Shown here: positions 1 to 6,525 of the stretch, piece by piece | How the letters are laid out: the number at the start of each line of letters is the position of its first letter | How positions within the stretch are numbered: position 1 is the first letter of the stretch | Source of the DNA: DASYAN01 sp036501345 | Lineage (GTDB): Bacteria; Chloroflexota; Ktedonobacteria; Ktedonobacterales; Ktedonobacteraceae | Assembly (NCBI GenBank): GCA_036501345.1 | Contig: DASYAN010000039.1 | Coordinates: 1 to 7,823 of the forward strand | Reading direction: 5' to 3' | Length of the DNA: 7,823 bases | Notes under the pieces: generated by a model | Seen by the model: the letters and a program-made list of their open reading frames with translations, nothing else | Database searches by the model: none | What the model was told of the DNA's origin: nothing | Made by a program: the position numbers and the translations under genes

Positions 1-1
1 T

Positions 2-1969
2 GCTTTAGCAGGAGTCGACAAACAAGCATCTATCTGGTCGACGAACTATGCTCAGGCAGAAATTACTCGTATACGAGCTGGCAATGTAGCAGCAGCTCAA
101 TCAAATCCAGTCAATGCACGAGGAAAAGCACTTGTAGATGCCTTCAAACAAGCTATTGACCGCTTACAACAGGCGAATGATGCGGATCTTGCTGCACTTC
201 AGATAGAGGTGAATCGTATTAATTTTGGGGCACTTGCGGGAGCGGGACTACTCAGCATGTTGGCAATTTTCTGGCTCTGGCACACTTTTACTCGTTTTGT
301 TGCCATGCAGCGCGATCAACTGACAATTTTGAAAAAGACAGCTGTTGCCCTGGGAGCTGGAGATCTCTCCATCAGAGTTCAGAACATAACCGATGCTGAT
401 TTACATGACGTTGGACAGACTTTTAATACGATGGCATCGCGCCTGCAAGAACAACACAATGCCCTCCGCGAGCGTGATATTTTGGGACAAGTCTCATATT
501 TGAACACCATTCTGACAGGTAGTCTGGATCTGACCACGTTGATGGATGATTTTTTGCAGTCCTGTTTGTCCAAGCTTGATGTTCAGATTGGTAGTCTCTA
601 CGTCTATGATCCTCAGCAGAACCACTTACGTCTATTATCCACACGAGGCGTAGCGGGTGAACAGATACCACAAACCTTTGCGCTGGGAGAGGGTTTTGTT
701 GGACGCACAGCACAAGAGCTGCTTCCTCTGATGATTACGGCTCCTCAAGAGGAGACACAACCATTCCAGATTAAAACTATCCTGGGCAATGCATTACCTG
801 CGAGTATGTACCACCTGCCTCTTGTCCGTGGAAAGCAACTGCTCGGAGTGCTCGCAATTGGTTCGATGTACCCAATGCGAGAACAGACACGCTACGTCTT
901 GAGCGTTGTTGCCAGTAATGTCGCTGCAGCTCTCAGTAACGCTCAAGCCTATGTACAGATTCAACAACAGGCGACCGAATTAAGGGAGCGTACTCGTCAG
1001 CAAGAACAGGCCAATCTCTCTTTACGTCAGCAGCGTGATGAATTGACAACCCTGAATGCTGCTCTGGTTGAAGCAAATCAGGCGCGTAGTCGCTTTTTGT
1101 CAACCATGTCACACGAGCTGCGAACCCCACTTACTTCCACGATTGGCTTTGCGCAACTGCTCTTGCGCCCTTCCTCAAAAGCCTTACTCAGCGAGCGCCA
1201 CGCAGACTATATTGAGCGTATTCTCAAGAATGCAGAGCATCTCCTCTCACTTATTAATGATGTGCTGGACCTAGCAAAGGTAGAAGCTGGCCGTATGGAT
1301 GTCGATGCTAAGACAGTCAATCTGAAAGAGCTGCTGACCTCTTTAGTGGAAGAAACCCACTCGATAGCAATCGAACGCAGCCTTACAGTTTCTGTCGAGG
1401 TCTCTGAGGAGGTTGCAATACTTGAAACAGACCCACAAAAGTTGCGTCAGATCGTCTTAAACTTGCTATCCAATGCTCTGAAATTCACGCAGCAAGGCAC
1501 GATTACGATCACCGCGACCTCGCGAACTTTTGCCAGAGCAGACGAATGGAAGACGACTGATGCGCATCAGGTTGCCATTGCGGTTAAGGACAGTGGTATT
1601 GGCATTGCTCCGGATCAGCAAGCACATATCTTTGAAGCATTTTATCAAGTGGATAGTAGCAATAGCCGCAAGTATGCAGGAACAGGGCTTGGGCTTTCAA
1701 TTGTGCGCGAGTTTACGACGTTGCTGGGGGGAAAAGTAGAAATCGAGAGTCAGCCAGATCAGGGAACAACTTTTACGGTTTTGTTGCCCTTGCAAACACG
1801 CGATCAACAGTCACTGCCAGAAATCCAACTCAGTCCTCTCTCGGCCACGGGGTCCATTGCTGGGCAGAGGGAGGATACTAATGATGCTTCATTACTGGTG
1901 ACCGCTACTGACGATAATCCAGATGTCTTACTGCTTATCCCTATGTCACCGCCATCACTGCATGATTAA
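2..1969 (+). CDS. Membrane sensor histidine kinase (HAMP-GAF-HisKA-HATPase), 5' end outside the window
   Basis: The frame is open from base 2, so the gene starts left of the window; 655 codons are visible (codon 1 = base 2). Codons 1-73 are a helical, Gln/Ala-rich region typical of an extracytoplasmic sensor (CHASE3 or four-helix-bundle type, not identified firmly). A TM helix follows at about 75-98, then HAMP (about 96-151, with ALGAGDLSIRV), GAF (about 166-320), a Gln/Glu-rich coiled coil, and HisKA with the H-box SHELRTPL (phospho-acceptor His at bases 1112-1114). The HATPase domain shows the N-box LLSNALKF (Asn at 1472-1474), G1 DSGIGIAP (from 1589), F-box region FEAFYQVD and G2 GTGLGLS (from 1679). 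All kinase residues are intact, so autophosphorylation is expected. A tail of roughly 60 residues follows the catalytic domain. The next gene is a receiver protein, the likely phosphate acceptor. The family call is secure; the ligand is unknown. The GTG at 209 lies just before the TM helix and is not the real start. Confidence 0.95.
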   Translation, partial: ALAGVDKQASIWSTNYAQAEITRIRAGNVAAAQSNPVNARGKALVDAFKQAIDRLQQANDADLAALQIEVNRINFGALAGAGLLSMLAIFWLWHTFTRFVAMQRDQLTILKKTAVALGAGDLSIRVQNITDADLHDVGQTFNTMASRLQEQHNALRERDILGQVSYLNTILTGSLDLTTLMDDFLQSCLSKLDVQIGSLYVYDPQQNHLRLLSTRGVAGEQIPQTFALGEGFVGRTAQELLPLMITAPQEETQPFQIKTILGNALPASMYHLPLVRGKQLLGVLAIGSMYPMREQTRYVLSVVASNVAAALSNAQAYVQIQQQATELRERTRQQEQANLSLRQQRDELTTLNAALVEANQARSRFLSTMSHELRTPLTSTIGFAQLLLRPSSKALLSERHADYIERILKNAEHLLSLINDVLDLAKVEAGRMDVDAKTVNLKELLTSLVEETHSIAIERSLTVSVEVSEEVAILETDPQKLRQIVLNLLSNALKFTQQGTITITATSRTFARADEWKTTDAHQVAIAVKDSGIGIAPDQQAHIFEAFYQVDSSNSRKYAGTGLGLSIVREFTTLLGGKVEIESQPDQGTTFTVLLPLQTRDQQSLPEIQLSPLSATGSIAGQREDTNDASLLVTATDDNPDVLLLIPMSPPSLHD

Positions 1970-1971
1970 AC

Positions 1972-1985
1972 CCCTATCGATAGGG
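1972..1985. repeat. Perfect 14-bp palindrome after the kinase gene
   Basis: CCCTATCGATAGGG lies 2 bases after the kinase stop codon and about 115 bases before the receiver gene. As RNA it could form a 5-bp stem with a TCGA tetraloop, but no T-run follows, so it is a weak terminator candidate. A dyad operator site is equally possible. The palindrome itself is directly seen; its role is not known. Confidence 0.5.
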
Positions 1986-2100
1986 ACCCAGAACAAGAAA
2001 CTGGTCATCTGCAAGCATATCATCAATTTTCTATGACGGAAAATAGAAAAGACAGATAGATCCAGAGAACAGGAGTGAAAGAAGTAAGGAGAAAAGAGAG

Positions 2101-2481
2101 ATGAGTTCGCTGCCTCAGAAGAAACAGATTTTAATCGTAGATGACAATCAGGATATCCGCCTCTTGCTAGCACAAGTATTGGAGGAAGAATATATCTATA
2201 CCATCTGGCTTGCAAAGAATGGTGTCGAGGCAATCGCGCAAGCAACACAGGTGCACCCTGATCTCATTTTATTAGACATGTCCTTACCCGGTATGAGTGG
2301 CTGGGAGGTCGTCACGCATCTGCGTAGCCTTGCTGATCTTGCACAGACCCCTATTGTTGCCGTCACAGCATCTGTCTCTCTATTGGATCAAGAACGTGCG
2401 CTAACCCTTGGCTGTACGAAGCATCTAGGAAAGCCATTTGATCTCACAGTACTGCTTGAAACAATTGCAAGCCTCTTATGA
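2101..2481 (+). CDS. Single-domain response regulator (CheY/DivK-like receiver)
   Basis: The 126-residue protein is one complete receiver (REC) domain with no output domain. Acidic pocket residues are Asp14-Asp15 (ILIVDDNQD); the phospho-acceptor is Asp59 in LILLDMSLPGMSGWE; Thr89 (AVTAS) and Lys111 in the GKPF turn complete the active site. It should accept a phosphoryl group from a histidine kinase, probably the one encoded just upstream on the same strand, and signal by protein contact rather than by binding DNA. The ATG at 2101 is supported by a TAAGGAG Shine-Dalgarno at 2085-2091. The 131-base gap to the kinase holds a palindrome, so co-transcription is likely but not certain. No operon partner follows. 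Confidence 0.95.
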   Translation: MSSLPQKKQILIVDDNQDIRLLLAQVLEEEYIYTIWLAKNGVEAIAQATQVHPDLILLDMSLPGMSGWEVVTHLRSLADLAQTPIVAVTASVSLLDQERALTLGCTKHLGKPFDLTVLLETIASLL

Positions 2482-2548
2482 GCACGTTTGAAAAGTGATA
2501 GTTAGAAATATCTTCTTGGCATGTCTGGGATGATATACCAGCGTAGTA

Positions 2549-2653
2549 GTGAAACCTGTTGGTACCAGTGAGACTGGTGACGACTCCCCATGCCTAAAGG
2601 GCAAGGGCTTCTCGTAGTAGTCCCTCGGAACATACCCTGAGAGACAGTTTCAC
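2549..2653 (-). mobile_element. Structured block resembling an IS200/IS605 (TnpB-type) right end / omega-RNA scaffold
   Basis: Read on the minus strand, the centre of this block is AGCCCTTGCCCTTTAGGCAT followed by GGGGAGTCGTCAC. This is close to the hairpin commonly found just after tnpB at the right end of IS200/IS605-group elements, where the tnpB-guide (omega/re) RNA arises. On the plus strand it folds as CCC-A-TGCC (2587-2594), loop, GGCA-A-GGG (2600-2607). A second hairpin, ACCAGT/ACTGGT, is at 2564-2578. GTGAAAC at 2549-2555 can pair with GTTTCAC at 2647-2653, enclosing both. No tnpB or tnpA gene is recognisable to the right, although a minus frame that ends TAG inside the hairpin (2594-2596) is open upstream and could be a tnpB C-terminal relic. 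The family resemblance is from memory; the structure is seen directly. Confidence 0.4.
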
Positions 2654-2743
2654 GAAGGCTCCGTCCGAGCCCACTGTCATACAATCTCGTAGGTGGCTTG
2701 TGGCTCTTAAAAATCCTACATTATCGATCGGTAGACATTGGTT

Positions 2744-2760
2744 AACACGGTAGTGTTTTT
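2744..2760 (+). terminator. Weak intrinsic-terminator-like hairpin
   Basis: AACAC (2744-2748) and GTGTT (2753-2757) form a 5-bp stem around the loop GGTA and run into a T-stretch ending at 2760. The stem is short and AT-containing and lies about 260 bases past the receiver gene, so this is only a possible terminator. Confidence 0.2.
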
Positions 2761-2924
2761 ACCTGTAGTCCTTCGCTACAGAACCCATACACTATTCAGT
2801 TGTTTATGTGCTACGAGGAGAAGTATAGCATAGGTGTCCATATACAAATGTTCATGATGCAAGACAGGAAAGTGAACAATCTGTCATATGGGAAAGGACC
2901 TCTGTGCCCCAGCCCCAAAAAAGG

Positions 2925-2975
2925 AACGCTGCTTCTCTCCCCACAGCTAAAGCAGGGGGTTTTACGCGGCGGGTT
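2925..2975 (-). mobile_element. Second IS200/IS605-like end hairpin
   Basis: On the plus strand, CTCCCCACAGCTAAAGCAGG (from 2937), followed by GGGTTTT, folds as CCCC...GC-TAAA-GC...GGGG (2939-2959) with internal mismatches. Like the 2587-2607 hairpin it has CTCCCCA, the CTAAAG loop region and a G-run in the same order and orientation, about 350 bases away. On the minus strand it reads CCCCCTGCTTTAGCTGTGGG followed by GAG, again the form seen at the right ends of TnpB elements. It could instead be a plus-strand terminator (a G-run followed by TTTT), though only four T's are present. No transposase gene is attached. Confidence 0.3.
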
Positions 2976-3130
2976 GATAACAGTTCCGCTTTTGCTTGCC
3001 AGTCTTGGAAGAAGAGTATCAGAGACGCTTTTTTCCGATAGCAATGGGAAGACCAGCGAGGGTTTGACCAGTAGCTCTGAAGAGATGATGAGAAGCGTCA
3101 AGAAATTCTCAACAACCAAAGGAGACACAT

Positions 3131-4039
3131 ATGCAAAAAATCACCCCATATTTGTGGTTTGACAGCCAAGCTGAGGAGGCCATGCATTTTTACACCTCCA
3201 TTTTTCAACATTCAAAGATGGCGAAGATTGCTTACTATGGCGAAGCAGGAGCAGAGGTTTCCGGAAAACCAAAGGGAACGGTCCTGACTGTGACATTTGA
3301 GCTTGAAGGACAGGAATTCGGAGCATTAAACGGTGGTCCCGCTTTCCATTTTTCGCCAGCAGTGTCGTTCTTCGTGAACTGCAAGACGCCAGAAGAAGTC
3401 GATGAATTATGGAAGAAACTCTCGGCAGGCGGGAAGGTTCTGATGGAACTGGATAGATATCCGTTTAGTGAAAAATACGGATGGCTTGAGGATAAATTTG
3501 GTGTTTCGTGGCAATTGAATCTTGCAAGCAGTACGCAAAAAATTACTCCGTCTTTTCTGTTCGTCGGCAAGCAACATGGGAAAGCCGAAGAGGCCATGCA
3601 TTTTTATACCTCTCTATTTGAGAATTCGAGTGTAATCAGGATAGAGCGCTATGGGGCGGGTGAAGAGGCACCTGAAGGAACAGTCAAATACGCCATGTTC
3701 TCCCTCAACGGACAGGAGTTCATAGCGATGGAGAGCAATGGAGAACACCCCTTTACATTCACTCCAGCCACATCGTTCTTAGTGAACTGCGAGGCACAGG
3801 AAGAAGTCGACGAGTTGTGGGACAAGCTTGCTCAAGGTGGAGAAATAGATGCATGTGGCTGGCTCAAAGACAAATATGGTGTATCGTGGCAGATCGTTCC
3901 CACGGTTTTGGGCGAGATGTTGAGTGATAGAGACCCTCAAAGATCAGAAAAAGTAATGAAGGCCATGCTTCAAATGAAGAAAATTGACATACAAACCTTG
4001 CAGCAAGCCTATAGCGGTTCACGGGCGCATTTGACCTAA
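3131..4039 (+). CDS. Two-domain VOC family protein (PhnB/YjdN-like)
   Basis: The 302-residue protein consists of two tandem vicinal-oxygen-chelate domains of the type found in PhnB/YjdN and the family historically named '3-demethylubiquinone-9 3-methyltransferase'. Domain 1 starts KITPYLWFDSQAEEAMHFYT and ends GWLEDKFGVSWQLN (about residues 3-131). Domain 2 starts KITPSFLFVG...AEEAMHFYTSLF at residue 137 and ends GWLKDKYGVSWQIVP (about 245-260); a short helical tail follows. Single-domain relatives usually dimerise, so the fused pair probably folds as one pseudo-dimer in the cytoplasm. Substrate and activity cannot be read from the sequence, and the methyltransferase name should not be taken literally. 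The ATG at 3131 has AAAGGAG at 3118-3124. The gene stands alone and converges on the permease gene. Family call firm, function unknown. Confidence 0.92.
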   Translation: MQKITPYLWFDSQAEEAMHFYTSIFQHSKMAKIAYYGEAGAEVSGKPKGTVLTVTFELEGQEFGALNGGPAFHFSPAVSFFVNCKTPEEVDELWKKLSAGGKVLMELDRYPFSEKYGWLEDKFGVSWQLNLASSTQKITPSFLFVGKQHGKAEEAMHFYTSLFENSSVIRIERYGAGEEAPEGTVKYAMFSLNGQEFIAMESNGEHPFTFTPATSFLVNCEAQEEVDELWDKLAQGGEIDACGWLKDKYGVSWQIVPTVLGEMLSDRDPQRSEKVMKAMLQMKKIDIQTLQQAYSGSRAHLT

Positions 4040-4057
4040 GGATTCGAGAACCATTTC

Positions 4058-4085
4058 GCTGATGGGGAGTACTATCCCCATCAGC
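4058..4085. terminator. Strong hairpin between convergent genes, probable shared transcription end
   Basis: GCTGATGGGGA (4058-4068) pairs perfectly with TCCCCATCAGC (4075-4085) around a 6-base loop: 11 uninterrupted base pairs. It sits in the 58-base gap between the VOC stop and the permease stop, where a bidirectional terminator is expected. Neither strand has a T-run after the stem, so it is not a textbook intrinsic terminator; it may act as a barrier or an RNA 3'-end stabiliser. Confidence 0.55.
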
Positions 4086-4097
4086 CTGACAAGCACA

Positions 4098-6077
4098 TCA
4101 CCAACGTTTGAGCAGGTGCGCTACAGTAGCTTGTGGAAGGACCTCATAACGAATACGATCAGGATTGATATCCTGGAGCGATGCAACCTTCTCTGCTGCA
4201 ATCACCGTATCATATGGATGGATGATGTGCCAAACATGTTCAACTATAGATGGTTCTTGCTGACGGTATAAAAACAGACAACGTGCGTGAGCCTCTTGTG
4301 CCAACCGCTCAGCTCTATCAAAGGTCCTTTTCGCTTGTTCATCATCGTGATAGGAGTCATGGAACTCAAACATGCGCGGTCTTTGCCCGATACTTCTGCT
4401 GCCAAGATAGAGAAACACCACTGGCTTTGCCTGGGCGCTCTGAATTGCTGAGTGAATAACCACATCGTTATATTTACTCTCAGACCATAGCACACCCAGA
4501 GTAGAACCAGGCAGGTGCTCTACAGCACTCTGGATAAGTACGATGGGCTTTCCCATACGCCGATGACGTGCATAAGTGAAGGCGGCAACAGCCATGCCAA
4601 CAACCGTGACAGTTCCTCCAAAAGCAGTAGCCAACGGCTTTGCCACCAGATTCGTTGTCCATGCCGTCACCACCAGCACTGTCGTCAGTAACCCAATATA
4701 GAATTTGAAGGTATACCATAGGTTAAGCACGATTGTTCCACGATAAGGCGAAGGTGGGGTCTCTGCAGTCAATGGATCACTCGCAGATAAGCTTTCAGGG
4801 GGAGAAGTGCGCTCTTGATTGCTCGCATTCGCTGAATCATGTGCATTTTCAAAGGAGGTATTCAACAGCAAGGGATAGCCACGTGCTGTACGTGCTGCTT
4901 TGCGTTCACGATGACGTATAATATCCAGTCCCAGGCAAGTGAGAGTGAAAGCTCCCAACAAGCCAAAGGCGTACATGTCACCAAGGGCCATGATATTTCC
5001 TCTCACAAGCAGCAGGATGATCATTGGAATCAGCGTTGCCAGAAAAATGGAGTAGTGAGGTGTCCCACGGAGCTTATTACGACGCAGGAGAAACTCTGGG
5101 AAGAACTGCATACGCGAGAGTGCAAGAAAGACATGGTAGGCTCCAATAATAGCTGTATTGCTAGCAAAGACAAGCAACGCACTAGCACTGACTGCCACTT
5201 CGGTCTGCAAAGCACTATTTCCCCAATGGCCAGCTAGGAGCGAGATAACCTGCGCAGAAAGGACCGGATCTTCAATCACCTTTTTGGGGAGTAAAAGGGT
5301 TGAGAATAATGTCAGCAGTGGACTCGTCAAGCCAACAGTGAGCACTACGAACAAGAGCGCCATTGCACTCACCCTCTTGCGTGGAGATTTCATGACGGGA
5401 GAGAGTTGCGAAATGCTCTCCAGGCCTGAAAATGCAAGAAATGAACCAGCAAAGCCTATCAGAAGAGAGATAGGTTTGAGTTCATGATTCGCAAACATTT
5501 TGGGAAAGAGTGAAAGGAATTCAGGAAAGGAGATATGCATAAAGACGGTGATGAGAATAGCTATATCACTGAGAAATGCGACGGTCGCTCCTAACAGGCT
5601 CACCTTCGCGCTTTCACTCGCGCCAATCCAATTGAGAATACCCAGCAGAACCAGAACACCCAATGTGATTTCGAGAGCAAAAGGCCCCATTGCAGGAATG
5701 ACCACGCTCAAATACAGCATTCCCGAAAGGCAGCTGATAGCAGCCGTGAGAAAATAGTCGACGAGGATAAACATGCCACCCAAGGCTCCAACCCAGTGAT
5801 TCATGGCCTGGGCTGCTACTGTGACAACGCCACCACCCTGGGGAAAACGATGGGTCACTTCCGCATACTTGAGTGTGAGGAGCACAAAAACAGACATTGT
5901 CAGGAAGACAAAAAAACCAGCGAGACTGCCGACATTTCCATAGAGAATACCGGGGACATAATAAATGGAGGTGCCAATGTCAGCGAAGACGACCGCCCAG
6001 CAGAGAACAGGACCAAGTTGCGTTGCTCTCTGAGCCTCTTTGTTTGTCTGGCTCGGTTCTGATACTCCTTGCACCAT
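4098..6077 (-). CDS. APC-superfamily permease with C-terminal UspA-like domain
   Basis: This 659-residue inner-membrane transporter has an APC (amino acid-polyamine-organocation) fold core. About ten hydrophobic segments lie between residues 24 and 385, starting with LCWAVVFADIGTSIYYVPGI, whose ADIGTSIYY resembles the first-helix GDIGTSPLY motif of KUP potassium transporters. A hydrophilic Ser/Pro/Glu-rich linker (about 405-446) is followed by two more segments (about 452-474 and 482-502). The soluble tail (about 510-659) has alternating hydrophobic strands and helices (KPVVFLYLG, AERLAQEAHARCLFLY, IIHPYDTVIAA), as in universal-stress-protein domains, which often bind nucleotides and regulate transport. 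The ATG at 6077 is preceded on the minus strand by AAGGA with a 5-base spacer. The gene is monocistronic and divergent from the methyltransferase fragment. The substrate (amino acid or cation) is not determinable; the UspA-like assignment is moderate. Confidence 0.9.
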   Translation of the reverse strand: MVQGVSEPSQTNKEAQRATQLGPVLCWAVVFADIGTSIYYVPGILYGNVGSLAGFFVFLTMSVFVLLTLKYAEVTHRFPQGGGVVTVAAQAMNHWVGALGGMFILVDYFLTAAISCLSGMLYLSVVIPAMGPFALEITLGVLVLLGILNWIGASESAKVSLLGATVAFLSDIAILITVFMHISFPEFLSLFPKMFANHELKPISLLIGFAGSFLAFSGLESISQLSPVMKSPRKRVSAMALLFVVLTVGLTSPLLTLFSTLLLPKKVIEDPVLSAQVISLLAGHWGNSALQTEVAVSASALLVFASNTAIIGAYHVFLALSRMQFFPEFLLRRNKLRGTPHYSIFLATLIPMIILLLVRGNIMALGDMYAFGLLGAFTLTCLGLDIIRHRERKAARTARGYPLLLNTSFENAHDSANASNQERTSPPESLSASDPLTAETPPSPYRGTIVLNLWYTFKFYIGLLTTVLVVTAWTTNLVAKPLATAFGGTVTVVGMAVAAFTYARHRRMGKPIVLIQSAVEHLPGSTLGVLWSESKYNDVVIHSAIQSAQAKPVVFLYLGSRSIGQRPRMFEFHDSYHDDEQAKRTFDRAERLAQEAHARCLFLYRQQEPSIVEHVWHIIHPYDTVIAAEKVASLQDINPDRIRYEVLPQATVAHLLKRW

Positions 6078-6200
6078 AGTTATCCTTATTCAACAGAGTA
6101 GGCTTATTCACTATAAGGGTACACGGGCAATCCCCACTATTAGATACATGGTTAGCTGGAGATTTTTTTCCCATTTCAGCAGGAGAGTTACAGGAGAATC

Positions 6201-6497
6201 TTGCCACAACGCACCCATCTTCGAATGAAAATGCACTTCACATTTGAAGACCAAAAAGTCATTTCGACAGGTCTCTACGCTCACATTCGGCATCCCATGT
6301 ACATGGGAGTCCTAGTCATGATGATAGGGGTCCCACTCGTGCTCGGCTCATGGTGGGGACTGGTGGTTCTTGCTCTGATCTTGCCTGTGCTGATATGGAG
6401 AATCCTCGACGAGGAGAAGCTCCTAAAGAACAATTTGCCAGGATATAGAGAATACGTGCAAAAGGTGCAATACCTCCTCGTGCCTTATCTCTGGTAA
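6201..6497 (+). CDS. Isoprenylcysteine carboxyl methyltransferase-like protein, N-terminally truncated (possible pseudogene)
   Basis: The encoded 98 residues match the C-terminal part of ICMT/phospholipid-methyltransferase-like membrane enzymes, which transfer a methyl group from S-adenosylmethionine. Visible hallmarks are KVISTGLYAHIRHPMYMG (RHPMY, SAM-binding region, residues 30-34), a hydrophobic hairpin GVPLVLGSWWGLVVLALILP, then the acidic DEEKLL (70-75) and the PGYREYVQKV ending typical of the family. Full-length relatives are roughly 150-220 residues, so about half, including the first membrane helices, is missing. In the same frame a TAG lies at 6153-6155, so no longer start is possible. 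A TTG at 6201 has AGGAG at 6192-6196 with a 4-base spacer; the ATG at 6225 is an alternative. The frame itself is undamaged. It may be a truncated remnant or a short, still translated gene. It converges on the HNH gene with a 28-base gap. Confidence 0.75.
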   Translation: MPQRTHLRMKMHFTFEDQKVISTGLYAHIRHPMYMGVLVMMIGVPLVLGSWWGLVVLALILPVLIWRILDEEKLLKNNLPGYREYVQKVQYLLVPYLW

Positions 6498-6525
6498 ATT
6501 GTCAGCCAAAGGCAGAGCCTTATAC

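Larger units (their letters stand above)
2482..3130. other. Gene-poor intergenic region with several hairpins and mobile-element traces
   Basis: About 650 bases separate the receiver gene from the VOC gene. Open frames here (plus 2800-3162, minus 2811-3128, minus 2502-2684) resemble no family I recognise and lack convincing ribosome binding sites; the plus frame would overlap the start of the VOC gene. What is visible instead is secondary structure: hairpins at 2564-2578 (ACCAGT/ACTGGT), 2587-2607, 2744-2757, 2763-2781 (CTGTAG/CTACAG) and 2939-2959. The 2587-2607 and 2939-2959 hairpins share CTCCCCA and CTAAAG and are described separately as IS200/IS605-like ends. Confidence 0.6.

Noticed and set aside
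209..1969. Kinase gene starting at the GTG at 209
   Set aside because: The same frame is open back to base 2 with plausible sensor-domain sequence, and 209 lies just before the TM helix; no ribosome binding site supports it.
2560..2700. CRISPR array
   Set aside because: The short repeats here (CGTAGTAGT, CTCGTAG) are not regularly spaced and occur only twice; no array is present anywhere in the window.
2811..3128. Minus-strand 105-residue frame
   Set aside because: The translation resembles no known protein over most of its length. Only the part over the 2939-2959 hairpin could be a TnpB C-terminal relic (NPPRKTPCFSCGE), which is too weak to call a gene.
2800..3162. Plus-strand 120-residue frame before the VOC gene
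   Set aside because: No family resemblance, no good ribosome binding site, and it overlaps the well-supported VOC start.
4839..5237. Plus-strand 132-residue frame inside the permease gene
   Set aside because: Antisense shadow of a clearly coding transporter gene; its translation has no domain features.
6078..6200. Promoter for the permease gene at TATAGT (6115-6110, minus)
   Set aside because: A -10-like hexamer is present about 33 bases before the ATG, but no acceptable -35 lies at 16-18 bases.
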